A stretch of 33,476 bases of DNA from Sedimentisphaerales bacterium (GCA_030603595.1 JAUVXL010000016.1:1-33476); one strand, 5' to 3'. Numbered from the stretch's first letter, positions 15,597 to 24,678 are shown. Notes: generated from the sequence alone by a model not told the origin. Numbers and translations are program-made.

Positions 15597-16400
15597 TTAC
15601 TCTTCGACTTTCCTGTCTTCGACTTGGTTGCTGCGGTATTCGAGGTATATCTGTCGGAATGCTATGTATGGGTCGTAGGAGGCTTCCTTGGCGGATTCGT
15701 ACTCTCCGATGTTAAATGAGGCTTTGTTGGTGTACTTGGTGGCGGAGACGGCAATTGAGGCCTCGGTGGGGTTTATATAGCGGACGGGATTGAGGAATTG
15801 ATCGCCCACCAAGCCGAGGGTATCGCGCACTGTGGATGGCCCGAAGAGGGGCAGGACGAGATAAACTCCGTTGCCGACTCCCCCTTTGCCTAATGCCTGG
15901 CCGAGGTCTTCGTCGGTCGATTCGAGTCCCAATTTGTCCTTGGCCGGGTCGCCGAAGCCGAGGACGCCGAAGGTGGTGTTGTAGGCGAAACGGTGCAATT
16001 CTCTGCCGGCGGCCTTGTGCTTGCTCTGGAGATGGCAACTGACAAAACGCACCGGCGTGGTGAGATTGTTGAAGAAATTGCGGATGCCTACGCGAACGGG
16101 GTGCGGTGCGATTTTTTTGTAGGCTTTGGCGCCGGGCTCGATTACCCACAAGTAAAGCTTGTCATTGAAGTTGAACATTGCACGGTTCAAGGGCTTGAGC
16201 GGGTCGGATATTTTTACGCCCGCGGGCAGGTTGGGATCATCGTCGAGCAAGTCGAATTCATCGTCTGATGCTTGCGAAGGCATTGCTGTGGGATTAGGAA
16301 CGACCAGGGAGTGTTCTCGATTGGCGGCGGTTTTCTTCGAGGCCGTGCAGCCTGCGGTCATAACGGCCAAAACGATGATGAGCCAAGTAAGTGGTTTCAT
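15597..16400 (-). CDS. mlaA: MlaA (VacJ) family outer-membrane lipoprotein
   Basis: A 267-residue lipoprotein. The signal peptide ends in the lipobox VMTAGC with C18 as the lipidated residue. The family signatures DPLKPLNRAMFNFND (66-80) and YLVLPLFGPSTVRD (180-193) are clear. MlaA forms a ring in the outer membrane that removes misplaced phospholipids and hands them to MlaC. An acidic linker (46-55, DDEFDLLDDD) precedes the core. It is the last gene of an mlaC-RND-mlaA group on the minus strand, 220 bp after the RND gene. Confidence 0.96.
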   Translation of the reverse strand: MKPLTWLIIVLAVMTAGCTASKKTAANREHSLVVPNPTAMPSQASDDEFDLLDDDPNLPAGVKISDPLKPLNRAMFNFNDKLYLWVIEPGAKAYKKIAPHPVRVGIRNFFNNLTTPVRFVSCHLQSKHKAAGRELHRFAYNTTFGVLGFGDPAKDKLGLESTDEDLGQALGKGGVGNGVYLVLPLFGPSTVRDTLGLVGDQFLNPVRYINPTEASIAVSATKYTNKASFNIGEYESAKEASYDPYIAFRQIYLEYRSNQVEDRKVEE

Positions 16401-16447
16401 ATTATGCTGCTCCGAAGTTGAATCCGCTTGTGGCGGACTTGTAACTT

Positions 16448-16575
16448 TAGTTCACTTTAACCCTAAGCGTAAGCCTGTCCCCCAGGGGCGCCGGGATAAA
16501 GTCCCCTCCCTTACGGTCGGGGCTTGTTAGTTCGCTTTATGATAAAATCCCCTCCCTTACGGTCGGGGCTTGTAA
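16448..16575. repeat. tandem GC-rich repeats between the RND gene and mlaA
   Basis: Two 26-bp copies beginning TCCCCTCCCTTACGGTC and ending GGGGCTTGT occur at 16502-16527 and 16548-16573, exactly 46 bp apart. Each is preceded by an ATAAA run. A related copy with two changes is at 9921-9946, and a diverged inverted relative at 26551-26605. The TTAGTTC[AG]CTTTA motif also appears twice (from 16447 and 16527). Confidence 0.75.
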
Positions 16576-16620
16576 TTTGGACTTTTGACGCACGCATCAT
16601 TATTACAAATTCCTATACCA

Positions 16621-19167
16621 TCAAGTTTTCTTATTGCCGAAGGGTTTTACCGTGATGAGCAGTTGCGGCAAGAGAGTAAGGGCCGCCAGCAGCGCCATGA
16701 GCATTGCCAATCCGGTGAGCAGGCCGAACAATACGCTTGGAATGAAATTGGACAGCGCCAGGATGGAAAAGCCAATGATAATAGTCGCAGAGGTGTAGTA
16801 CATTGCGTGGCCGATGCTTCCGTGGCACCTGTGCATCGTATTGAGGTAGTGGCGGTCTTTTGGGAATTCATCTTTGAATCTGTGGATATAGTGAATCGTA
16901 TCGTCCACGGCGATTCCCACGCCGATAGCCGCGATGGTCATCGTCATCACATCGAGCGGGATGCCAAGCCAGCCCATCATGCCGAGGACAACCGCGATCG
17001 GCAGGATATTGGCGGATATTGCGATAAGCGCTATTCTCAGCGACCTGAAAAGTATGAGGAACATCGCGGTCAATGCCAGTACGGTGAGGCCCAGCGTTAG
17101 TATCTGGGAGCCGAAGAGACTCTGGAGCATGTTGTTGTAGAGGACGAGCATCCCGGACAGATGGACCTGTTCATCGGACAAATCGAGCAGATCGGGCAGT
17201 TCGGTCTTTATCTTCTTTATCAGTTCGTTGCGCTTGAGTGACTTCTGCGAATCCCTGACGCGGACCCAGAAACGGACTTGGTCGTGCTCGACCGAGACGT
17301 AGGGTTTTATGAGCATTTTTTTGAAATCTTCGGGGGCTTTGTTGTAGAGCAGGGCGATTTCAAGACTGTCGAGCGGCTCATCGCCCTTCGCCGTCTGCGC
17401 GATGTCGAGGAGGGTGGCTAAGGAGATGATCTTTCCTGTCTCGGGCAATTCATCAAGATATTGGTGGACGAGCTTGACACGGCGCATCTTCTCGGCGGTA
17501 AACCAGTATGTCTCCTTCGATACGGTCTTATCGGTGTCTTCCTCGATCAGGTCAAACTCGTCGAATTCGTCAAGTTCTGCTTCGCTCAAGGCGAGGTCGT
17601 TAGAGTCGTCAAAGTCGGAAGGATCAATCTCGCCCGGCGTGCCAGTGGCGTCAAAATCTATCGTGACGTCGAGCGGCGTGGTTCCGCCGAGGCGTTGATC
17701 GATCAATTTCATTCCCTGGTAGATTTCGGTAGTTTCTTTGAAGTAGTCGATGAAGCAGTTCTCGACGCTCAATTTCGAGATTCCAACGATACTTGCAATC
17801 AGAGCGACGGTGCTGACGGCGACAATCATCGTGCCGTGGCGCTGAGTGAATTTTGCCAGATAGGCTGTTATGGAAAACCCCCGGCGTCGCGCGCCTCTCG
17901 GCGCCTTTTTGGGTATCAATATCAGCAAGGTTGGGAAGAGCAGAAAAGTGACGATCAGCGAGACAATCAAACCTACAATCATCATCCATCCGAACGTGCT
18001 CACAGGCAAGATGCCGGAAAGCAGCAGAGAGCCAAAACCGGCGATCGTGGTCAGCACGGCGTAAACACAGGGCTTGAGCTTCGAGGAGACCGTATCGAGA
18101 ATCAGTTGACGATTGGGGGCCTGCGGATTGTCGCTCAGCAGCTCGCGATAACGCACAATCAGGTGAATGGCAATGGCTAAGGTCATGATCAGTTGCAGCG
18201 ATATGAAATTGGAGGAGATGACTGTCACCTCCCAGCCGAACCACCCCAACAGACCAATCATGCAGATCGCCGAGACCAGGCAGCAGATCATAGGCAGGAA
18301 TATCCAGCGCTTCGACCGGAAGATAATGCCGAGCATAATAACGAGGAAGAGCATGACGCCCACGCCGAACACCTTCAGGTCGCTGCGAACGTAGGTGATC
18401 ATATCGTCGGCGATCATGCTTACGCCGCCGAGAAACAGTTCCGCATCGCTGCGATATTGGTTTGTGACAGCCCTTATCGCCAGGATATCCTGATGTCGTC
18501 GTCGCCTGGATTTGTCGCGGTGCTCTTGGAATTGGCGAGCGACGCTTTTGAATTCGATGCGCTCCTGCGTGCTCAACAAGCCGTTGTTTTTTCTCTGGCG
18601 CAGCTCGTTGCGCCGATGCAGCAAATCGCTATAGACCGGGTCGCCGGCGAAATTGATCAGCAGGGCCGTGGTCTTGCTATCCGAGCTTAAGAGAAGGTTT
18701 CGATAGAGGGGGCTGTCACGCAGTTCGATCTTCGCCATGTTTCTATCAACCCTCGGCGAGTTGAGGGTGGGCAGTTCGCCGGTAAGCTCTTTGAACGGTA
18801 GGGGAGGGCTTTGAAGCAGGGGGACATCCAGAATCGAAATCACTGACGAGACGCTTTCCAGCTTCGTCAAATCGTCTTGCAGACGAGCCAGGGAGGCCAG
18901 TGTTTTGTCCGAGAACATCTCGCCTTGGGGAGTATATGTTAGCACCAGAAAGTCGGTCTGTTGGTAGCGGGCTGCTATCGAACGCGCGTATCGCAGGTCC
19001 TCGTCGTTTTCGAGAAGCAGCGTCTCTGCCGAGGCGTCCAGCCGAAAACCCCTGGCCTTGAGGGCGAAAAAAACCACCACTGCGAGCATACAGAGAATGA
19101 TTATTATGGGATATCGCAGGACAACGCGGTCGAAGAAGAAGTGTGTCACTGAGCAGTGTTTCGTCAT
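16621..19167 (-). CDS. RND superfamily (MMPL-type) exporter
   Basis: An 848-residue RND permease. One membrane helix (about 20-37), a large periplasmic loop (38-260), a block of helices (about 264-420), a helix at about 446-465, a second loop (466-685) and a final helix block (about 686-840) give the usual duplicated layout. The conserved GVGIAVDDTIHYIHRFKDE stretch (749-767) matches the MMPL/HpnN-type helix motif. The second loop contains a very acidic insertion (about 504-548). It lies 33 bp after mlaC and upstream of mlaA. A lipid substrate moving between inner membrane and MlaC/MlaA is likely by context, as for hopanoid- and phospholipid-linked RND proteins; the exact substrate is unknown. 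Confidence 0.94.
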   Translation of the reverse strand: MTKHCSVTHFFFDRVVLRYPIIIILCMLAVVVFFALKARGFRLDASAETLLLENDEDLRYARSIAARYQQTDFLVLTYTPQGEMFSDKTLASLARLQDDLTKLESVSSVISILDVPLLQSPPLPFKELTGELPTLNSPRVDRNMAKIELRDSPLYRNLLLSSDSKTTALLINFAGDPVYSDLLHRRNELRQRKNNGLLSTQERIEFKSVARQFQEHRDKSRRRRHQDILAIRAVTNQYRSDAELFLGGVSMIADDMITYVRSDLKVFGVGVMLFLVIMLGIIFRSKRWIFLPMICCLVSAICMIGLLGWFGWEVTVISSNFISLQLIMTLAIAIHLIVRYRELLSDNPQAPNRQLILDTVSSKLKPCVYAVLTTIAGFGSLLLSGILPVSTFGWMMIVGLIVSLIVTFLLFPTLLILIPKKAPRGARRRGFSITAYLAKFTQRHGTMIVAVSTVALIASIVGISKLSVENCFIDYFKETTEIYQGMKLIDQRLGGTTPLDVTIDFDATGTPGEIDPSDFDDSNDLALSEAELDEFDEFDLIEEDTDKTVSKETYWFTAEKMRRVKLVHQYLDELPETGKIISLATLLDIAQTAKGDEPLDSLEIALLYNKAPEDFKKMLIKPYVSVEHDQVRFWVRVRDSQKSLKRNELIKKIKTELPDLLDLSDEQVHLSGMLVLYNNMLQSLFGSQILTLGLTVLALTAMFLILFRSLRIALIAISANILPIAVVLGMMGWLGIPLDVMTMTIAAIGVGIAVDDTIHYIHRFKDEFPKDRHYLNTMHRCHGSIGHAMYYTSATIIIGFSILALSNFIPSVLFGLLTGLAMLMALLAALTLLPQLLITVKPFGNKKT

Positions 19168-19200
19168 GCTACGGATCCGTCCGAAATGGCATAATGTCGA

Positions 19201-19884
19201 TTAGCGGGCAGGTGGTTTCTCCAGTCGCCGGAGAAGGTCCTCGGCACTGCCGCTGCGGAGGATGTCCTCGAATTGCGACCGGTAGGTCAGCAGGATGCTG
19301 ACACCTTCTATTTCAACATCATAGACCTTCCAGCCTTTACCAACCTTGCGCAGCTTGTATAATATTGCCATCTTCTTGTCTTTGGATATCAACTCCATCG
19401 GGATGTAAACAGTCGTCTTCTTTCGCTGTGCCGGTTTTAGCGAGGCTTTTTCATCGGTGTAGAGCGATATTTTCTCCCGGTATGATGTTTTAAGCCGGTT
19501 GGTGAAGAGCTTTGTGAATTTGGCACGTTGCGGCCCGTTGAATTGGGGCCAGTGTTTTCTGCCCAATACGAGCTTGGCCATCAGGGGGAAATCGAAGATC
19601 GGTGTTACGATCTTGTCGATTATCTTTCCTTTGGCTATCTGCGTGATCTCTTCTGCCTGGAGGACCTTAACCACGGCAGACCACTTTGCCCACAACATCT
19701 CGTTCGGGTCGTTCGGGTCCTTAATAACGGTATCCCATTTTTTCCACAACAACTCGTTCGGGTCATTCGGATCTGTCGCGCAGGCCGGTGCTGAGGCGTC
19801 GCTTGGAACCTTGCCATCCGCATTGGCGCCCTGGGATGCGATCAGTACAATTATAAGGACATACCAAAGTCTGTTCATGGTCAT
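19201..19884 (-). CDS. mlaC: MlaC/Ttg2D family periplasmic lipid-binding protein
   Basis: A 227-residue protein with an N-terminal signal sequence (cleavage near residue 22, ANA-DG) and the MlaC core. Family hallmarks are FDFPLMAKLVLGRKHW (97-112), the conserved tyrosine/lysine-rich middle, and WKVYDVEIEGVSILLTYRSQF (185-205). MlaC shuttles phospholipid across the periplasm. Between signal and core is an exact-length tandem repeat of 18 residues: DPNDPNELLWKKWDTVIK (38-55) and DPNDPNEMLWAKWSAVVK (56-73). Two in-frame ATGs (19884, 19878) are possible starts. The bases directly upstream are a dispersed repeat with no clear ribosome-binding site. It is the first gene of the mlaC-RND-mlaA group. 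Confidence 0.93.
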   Translation of the reverse strand: MTMNRLWYVLIIVLIASQGANADGKVPSDASAPACATDPNDPNELLWKKWDTVIKDPNDPNEMLWAKWSAVVKVLQAEEITQIAKGKIIDKIVTPIFDFPLMAKLVLGRKHWPQFNGPQRAKFTKLFTNRLKTSYREKISLYTDEKASLKPAQRKKTTVYIPMELISKDKKMAILYKLRKVGKGWKVYDVEIEGVSILLTYRSQFEDILRSGSAEDLLRRLEKPPAR

Positions 19885-20023
19885 TTACACTGCTTTTTTT
19901 AGACACGGATTAACTTGGAGCAGCATAGCCGCAACCACAAAGTAATAGAATTTGCTCTACAAAAAAGGGCTCTCTGAAATAATCTATTGGTAAACACGGA
20001 TGGAATCGCCCCGGCGGCGGGCA
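19885..20023. repeat. two dispersed repeats upstream of mlaC
   Basis: 19885-19910 carries TTACACTG, a T-run and AGACACGGAT, also found at 24848-24873 and, inverted, at 10232-10258. Here it abuts the mlaC start codon. 19967-20023 carries GGGCTCTCTGAAATAAT ... GGAATCGCCCCG, also found at 24679-24735 and 33200-33254 in the same orientation. Confidence 0.8.
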
Positions 20024-20034
20024 AAGCGGCTCCG

Positions 20035-23000
20035 CTATTCCTGTTCCTTCAGCGACTGATACAACTTCAACCAGTCCTCAGCGTCCACGCTCTTTCGCAC
20101 TTTCGGATCCAGCCATATCTCCGCCAGCCAGTCCAATAGTTTTTTGACATCGACTTCTTCAATTTCCTTCTTGGGCTCTTCCATTTTCCGCAGGGCCGAT
20201 ACCGTATTGAAGGCGTTAACTGCATAGAACTTCTCGCTCTTGGCCGTCAATCTCTCCGGCCTGGCTGCAAGGCTTTCTATTGCGCTCGATAGCATCAAAT
20301 CATCCTTACGCCCCGTTGGCACCGCCTCGGCGCTCTCAAGGCCGACCGCCTCAATGCCGAACGCACTCTCAAAGATCATACCTTCAACCACAAAACCTTC
20401 GTCGCCCCCGCCCATATACATCATCGATCCTTCGCCCCACGCCTTTTTCCACAGCCAATCGTCGCAGAACAATACAAGATCATTGAAATCGATATTGTTG
20501 TTATCCTGTAAGTCGCAAACAGCGTTGTAGTTGACATCATTGGGTTCGCTCCGCCATGCAGCCGCAAAAATAGCATAATCTATGAAGTTGACTATACCGT
20601 CTTCATCGAAGTCCGCATCACTCCAATAGTATTCGTCCGCCCCCATATCAACACGTTCATATCGAATACGTTCCTCGCCGTCAATGTCAGTTTCGTCACC
20701 GTAATCACCGTTGAGATCGCCGGCATCCTTGCACTGCGACGTCTCATCGAGGTGCAAATCATTCGGGTCCGTCACAATATTCATAAAACCGGGATCACCC
20801 GTAATATTCCCCGCCCCGGCCCGAACATTCTGCAGACAGCAATAATTTACCTTCTCAAAGTCCTCGTTCTCCCGATGCAAATCATTACTGTCGTTAGCGT
20901 AGATTATGCAATTGAGGATATTCGGGTCCGCTCCCAGCTCGCTAACTTCAATACCGTATGTGTAGTTGCCGTATATTGTATTATTTCTCACCTCCGGGGT
21001 TTCAACCGCCCTGTCAAAGTAGATCCCCGCTGTCCCGTTATTATGTATCCAGCAGTTCGTGATTGCAGTTGAACTGTTCTGACTCAGTTCCAGACCCTCC
21101 AGGCCGCTATATCTTATCACGCACTTCTCAAGCGTCAGATTGCTCCAAGATACCATGTGAAGACCGTTGTCGGCGCTGCGATCAACCAGACAGTACTCCA
21201 TTGTCAGATCAGAATTACTTGTATAGACTCCATGTTCACCGGATGTTTCTATCGAACAGTTTGTTAGAGAAGTGGTGACATCACTCGCCAGATACAACCC
21301 TTCATACTGGTTATCCTTAAAGGTGCTGTTATCAACTGTCAAAGTGGCGGTGTTGCCGTAAATGCCGTCATAGTCGTGATTCTTAAAGACCGAATTGATC
21401 ACATCTATTGAAGAGCCTGCAGCTAAATACAGCCCTTCGTCGGTTGTGCTGTTACCGTCAAAAATGCAGTAGCTTATGTCCGGCTCGGACGTTGATGAAT
21501 AGACTCCGGCATCGACGTTGTCAATGAACGTGCAATTATGAATATCCGGGTAGGAATGGTTTTTGGCGTAAATCCCATAATCGCGATTGTTCTTGATTTT
21601 ACAATTCACAATCGAGATGTAGGCGTTATCAAGATAGACACCGACCCCGTTGGAAGAATCTGCGCTGCCCGTTATAGTGAACCCATCGACAATAGAATGT
21701 TCGATTCCATCGGCGCTTACAACGTGTTTGACTGCTTCATAGTAACCTTCGCCGATTTGGCCTTCGAGAATTGTCTCATTGTTCGCGTCGGCGAAATCAC
21801 GCTGATTCGTACTGGTTTCGTACCTCCCGATGCCCACGAAGTGGCCGAACAACCCTACGTTTTCGATCAGCTCGAACGTTTCATCGCGTGTCATCGTTTC
21901 GGCATCCCATGTAGGCTTGTATGTCCCCGCCGCGACCCAGATGTCTTTTATGCCAGCCCCGCAAGCCCGCGCAGCCCTCAGGGCGTCCTGCAAATCCGTA
22001 TAGGCGTCATCCCACGAGGTCCCGTTCTCAAAACCGTTGGCGTCCTTGTCAACGTAGATTATATCGCTGCCCCAATTGCAGACATTCACGTCGCCGCTGG
22101 CTTGAGTATAGAAGGCATACTCGCTATCCAGGGCGACATTGTTGGTTATCACGCCGCACGGGGCCGCTCGGTAATTGACTTCCACAACCACCTCGAAGCA
22201 ATTCGAATCGTTCTCCCCCACATCCCCGATCTCCCACGTCACCGTGTGATCGTTCCCGTCATATACGCCCCCGCCCGTACAGGAGTTAAAATCCACCTCA
22301 GCCGGCAGATAATCAATAAGCAGCGCATCGTCAAGGGCATATCCGTTGGCGTCATAGCAAATATCGAACGTAAGGTAATTCTCCTCAAAAAAGTTCCACG
22401 GATAAACGCATTCGTTATTCGGGTCGGCGTTTGTCTTGGTCAATATCGTCGGTATAGGCCAATCGGTCGTGCCGAACATAAAGGCCACGGTAATCGAATT
22501 GGATTCACCCGGCTCAAGGTCCGGCAGATACCACCCCATCGCCCCGGCTGTCTCGCCGTACTCGTATGTCTGGCCGTTGAGATTCCTCTCTTCGATATGA
22601 ACGTGCGTCCCGTCAGCAGGCTTGCCTGAATAATGGCCGGCAAACAAATTGCAGTCGATCACATTCGGCTCGACCGTACAGCTAAACCCAACCCAGTCAG
22701 CGTGCAGGTCGGATGTAGCAGGAACAGGATTTGACAGCGGGTCGTCAGGATTATTCCATTGCGTTATATCATATTTGAAGTTTTCTACCGTGTGGACATC
22801 GTTGTAAGGGGTATAATTCTCGAGCGCATCGGGAAAATCGAGCGTCTCATAGCTGCAGTGGACCACAGGCCCGTAGTCGCCCGCACCGTGAGAATGCAGC
22901 ATCTGGTAGAATTCAAGCCCCGTGATGGTCCCGGCCGGCTTGATATTCTTGATAGTATAAGTCTGCAGCAGCACATATCGCTCGCTTCTGCGAATCCTCA

Positions 23001-23505
23001 CCGGCCCCCCGCCCTCCCGATACGCCAACGGCGAGAACTGCCCCTCCCCCAGATCGACCATCTCATAGTCAATCGTTACCTCGACCTCGTTGTCAGTGCT
23101 TTTGATGACAGACCGACCTGTATCATATCCGACTACCGGGTTGTTCGGGTCATCCGACCGTGTTGGCCCAACATCAACTTCAAAGTTGTTGTAGGTTGGC
23201 CAGTACGGTTCAATAAAGTAATCGGTCAGCCACATCGCCTTGTTCGCGCTATCGATACCGTCATAATAAATTGCCGCGGCCCATTCACCCGACAGCAATT
23301 CATGCTTGGCGTGGGGATGGTAGGGTGAGTAGCCCCACTCGAAGAAGTCCCCATAACCGGCCGCGTCAACCTTAGCGTTCCAATACGGGCAGGTAAGCGT
23401 AATGGTTTTATCCCAAATTGATGTGGCGTTAGCGACCTGAACAAAGCAGAAAATTAAGATTAAGCAAAAGGCTACCTCAAAAGCGCAACTTTTTCTTGTT
23501 CCCAT
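20035..23505 (-). CDS. large secreted right-handed beta-helix protein with dockerin-like repeat
   Basis: A 1156-residue exported protein. It has a signal peptide (1-27, ending VANA). An N-terminal beta-rich region (about 30-370) is followed by a DUF11-like 'statement' domain (about 370-470, with LLIDYLPAEVDF). A parallel beta-helix of short inverting coils (about 480-925) contains many 'N-C-x-I/F' turns (for example SIVNCKIKNN, DIHNCTF). A dockerin-like pair of Ca-binding loops (about 960-1012, DADFDEDGIVNFIDYAIFAAAW and a second copy) follows. An unusual tail of about 140 residues ends with KLLDWLAEIWLDPKVRKS and a glutamate-rich end. The family binds or cleaves polysaccharide, but no catalytic set is recognisable, so enzymatic activity is not claimed. 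It lies 35 bp after the PEP-CTERM gene, with AAAGGA before its ATG; probably one operon. Confidence 0.9.
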   Translation of the reverse strand: MGTRKSCAFEVAFCLILIFCFVQVANATSIWDKTITLTCPYWNAKVDAAGYGDFFEWGYSPYHPHAKHELLSGEWAAAIYYDGIDSANKAMWLTDYFIEPYWPTYNNFEVDVGPTRSDDPNNPVVGYDTGRSVIKSTDNEVEVTIDYEMVDLGEGQFSPLAYREGGGPVRIRRSERYVLLQTYTIKNIKPAGTITGLEFYQMLHSHGAGDYGPVVHCSYETLDFPDALENYTPYNDVHTVENFKYDITQWNNPDDPLSNPVPATSDLHADWVGFSCTVEPNVIDCNLFAGHYSGKPADGTHVHIEERNLNGQTYEYGETAGAMGWYLPDLEPGESNSITVAFMFGTTDWPIPTILTKTNADPNNECVYPWNFFEENYLTFDICYDANGYALDDALLIDYLPAEVDFNSCTGGGVYDGNDHTVTWEIGDVGENDSNCFEVVVEVNYRAAPCGVITNNVALDSEYAFYTQASGDVNVCNWGSDIIYVDKDANGFENGTSWDDAYTDLQDALRAARACGAGIKDIWVAAGTYKPTWDAETMTRDETFELIENVGLFGHFVGIGRYETSTNQRDFADANNETILEGQIGEGYYEAVKHVVSADGIEHSIVDGFTITGSADSSNGVGVYLDNAYISIVNCKIKNNRDYGIYAKNHSYPDIHNCTFIDNVDAGVYSSTSEPDISYCIFDGNSTTDEGLYLAAGSSIDVINSVFKNHDYDGIYGNTATLTVDNSTFKDNQYEGLYLASDVTTSLTNCSIETSGEHGVYTSNSDLTMEYCLVDRSADNGLHMVSWSNLTLEKCVIRYSGLEGLELSQNSSTAITNCWIHNNGTAGIYFDRAVETPEVRNNTIYGNYTYGIEVSELGADPNILNCIIYANDSNDLHRENEDFEKVNYCCLQNVRAGAGNITGDPGFMNIVTDPNDLHLDETSQCKDAGDLNGDYGDETDIDGEERIRYERVDMGADEYYWSDADFDEDGIVNFIDYAIFAAAWRSEPNDVNYNAVCDLQDNNNIDFNDLVLFCDDWLWKKAWGEGSMMYMGGGDEGFVVEGMIFESAFGIEAVGLESAEAVPTGRKDDLMLSSAIESLAARPERLTAKSEKFYAVNAFNTVSALRKMEEPKKEIEEVDVKKLLDWLAEIWLDPKVRKSVDAEDWLKLYQSLKEQE

Positions 23506-23540
23506 TTTGTATCCTTTCCTGGAAATTCTTGAAATTTGAT

Positions 23541-24293
23541 TTATTTGCGTATTCTTAACAATATCCCGCCGAGTGCCAGCATTACTAGCGTCCCCGGTTC
23601 CGGTACGAAAGTGATTCGCCCGATTTCATATTCGGTGAACTGATCGAGCATAAATAAGTTCCCGTCTCGCAAACGATAGCCTGATATCTCGCCCCCGGTC
23701 CCTTCGTAAACAATATCCGAGTAATACACGTTGAACGCTCCATTACTCAATCGAAAAGCATTACCCCAGGCGCTCCTCTGAAATGTTACCTCCCCGCCAT
23801 AGATGTTCAAAACCGCATACCGGTCGAAAAGCATCCCGTCGAAACTGACGACTCCTCCGTATATATCCATAATCGTGAAATTCGTGATAACCGAGTCCGT
23901 AAAATCAGCTATTCCGTCATTTATGTTAATCCGCCCCCTCGTCGCCAGGATTTCATCTTCGAATATTCCCCCGTTAATATTGAATGTTCCTGAACTCATG
24001 TCAACCCAAGAAGATAATGAGCCTTCCAAGTTGAATACGCTGGTGTTCTGAATACTGACAGAACCCACGGAACCGGCATAAAAGTTTATCGTGCTCGAGT
24101 CTCCGCCATACAGTTGCGATACCACCCCCCCCAACACATCCACGGTCGCATCGTTTTCCACGCGAACGATGTCATACACATCGCCGTCTTCGATAGTCCC
24201 GTCAGTGTAGAAATAATCAACGATCACTGCCTGACACACCCCCGGCGTCAAGACCGCCAGAACCAGAATTCCAAGTATTATTCCGAGTTTCAT
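23541..24293 (-). CDS. PEP-CTERM sorting-signal protein
   Basis: A 250-residue exported protein. The signal peptide (1-22) is followed by a repetitive beta-rich body with 'GG-x-V/I-x-F' turns (for example IYGGVVSFDG, IYGGEVTFQR). It ends in a PEP-CTERM signal, VPEPG, then the hydrophobic LVMLALGGILL, then RIRK (230-250). Exosortase systems recognise this tail and process the protein at the cell surface; no exosortase gene is in the window. The ribosome-binding site GAAAGGG precedes the ATG, and a good promoter lies at 24372-24401. It is the first gene of a unit with the downstream beta-helix protein. Confidence 0.92.
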   Translation of the reverse strand: MKLGIILGILVLAVLTPGVCQAVIVDYFYTDGTIEDGDVYDIVRVENDATVDVLGGVVSQLYGGDSSTINFYAGSVGSVSIQNTSVFNLEGSLSSWVDMSSGTFNINGGIFEDEILATRGRININDGIADFTDSVITNFTIMDIYGGVVSFDGMLFDRYAVLNIYGGEVTFQRSAWGNAFRLSNGAFNVYYSDIVYEGTGGEISGYRLRDGNLFMLDQFTEYEIGRITFVPEPGTLVMLALGGILLRIRK

Positions 24294-24371
24294 TTTTTTG
24301 CCCTTTCAAAAGTGTGTGATAAACTTATGATAACCTCAAAGCGCGGCCTCCGCCGCACCTTCACTATTAGC

Positions 24372-24401
24372 ATTATACCAAATAAAGTTGTCCGAACTCA
24401 A
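24372..24401 (-). promoter_or_regulatory. sigma70-type promoter of the PEP-CTERM/beta-helix unit
   Basis: On the minus strand TTGAGT (24401-24396) is separated by 18 bp from a perfect TATAAT (24377-24372). The -10 box lies 78 bp before the ATG at 24293, which gives a leader of roughly 70 nt. Confidence 0.7.
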
Positions 24402-24475
24402 CAAAATTCTGTTTCCTAATTTTCCTCTCAATACTCATAGAAGCGCGCATTAAAGAGGAGCATCGCCGCAATATG

Positions 24476-24585
24476 CTCGGGTTAGGCCCGCTAAAGCCTC
24501 GACAGGAACATACGCTTGCGATGCCCCATTTGGGGCACCGACCCTTGCGCATCTCCTGTCAGGTAAGTTAGCGGTTTAACCCGAG
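24476..24585. repeat. long interrupted hairpin
   Basis: Paired segments nest in order: CTCGGGTTA/TAACCCGAG (24476-24484, 24577-24585), CGCTAA/TTAGCG (24489-24494, 24568-24573), GACAGGA/TCCTGTC (24501-24507, 24554-24560) and GCCCCA-TT-TGGGGC at the tip (24523-24536). It could be a palindromic mobile repeat or a structured RNA on either strand. Confidence 0.75.
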
Positions 24586-24678
24586 ATGCTCACTGATTCA
24601 GTGAAATTCAATATTAAATTGTCGTCACTCATATTAGCAATAAATCAAACAAATTGCAAGGAAACCCCAAAAATTTGT

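Noticed and set aside
21538-22629. 363-codon plus-strand frame opposite the 1156-residue beta-helix gene
   Set aside because: There are no domain, signal or ribosome-binding features. The opposite strand has a consistent signal peptide, repeats and a dockerin-like motif.
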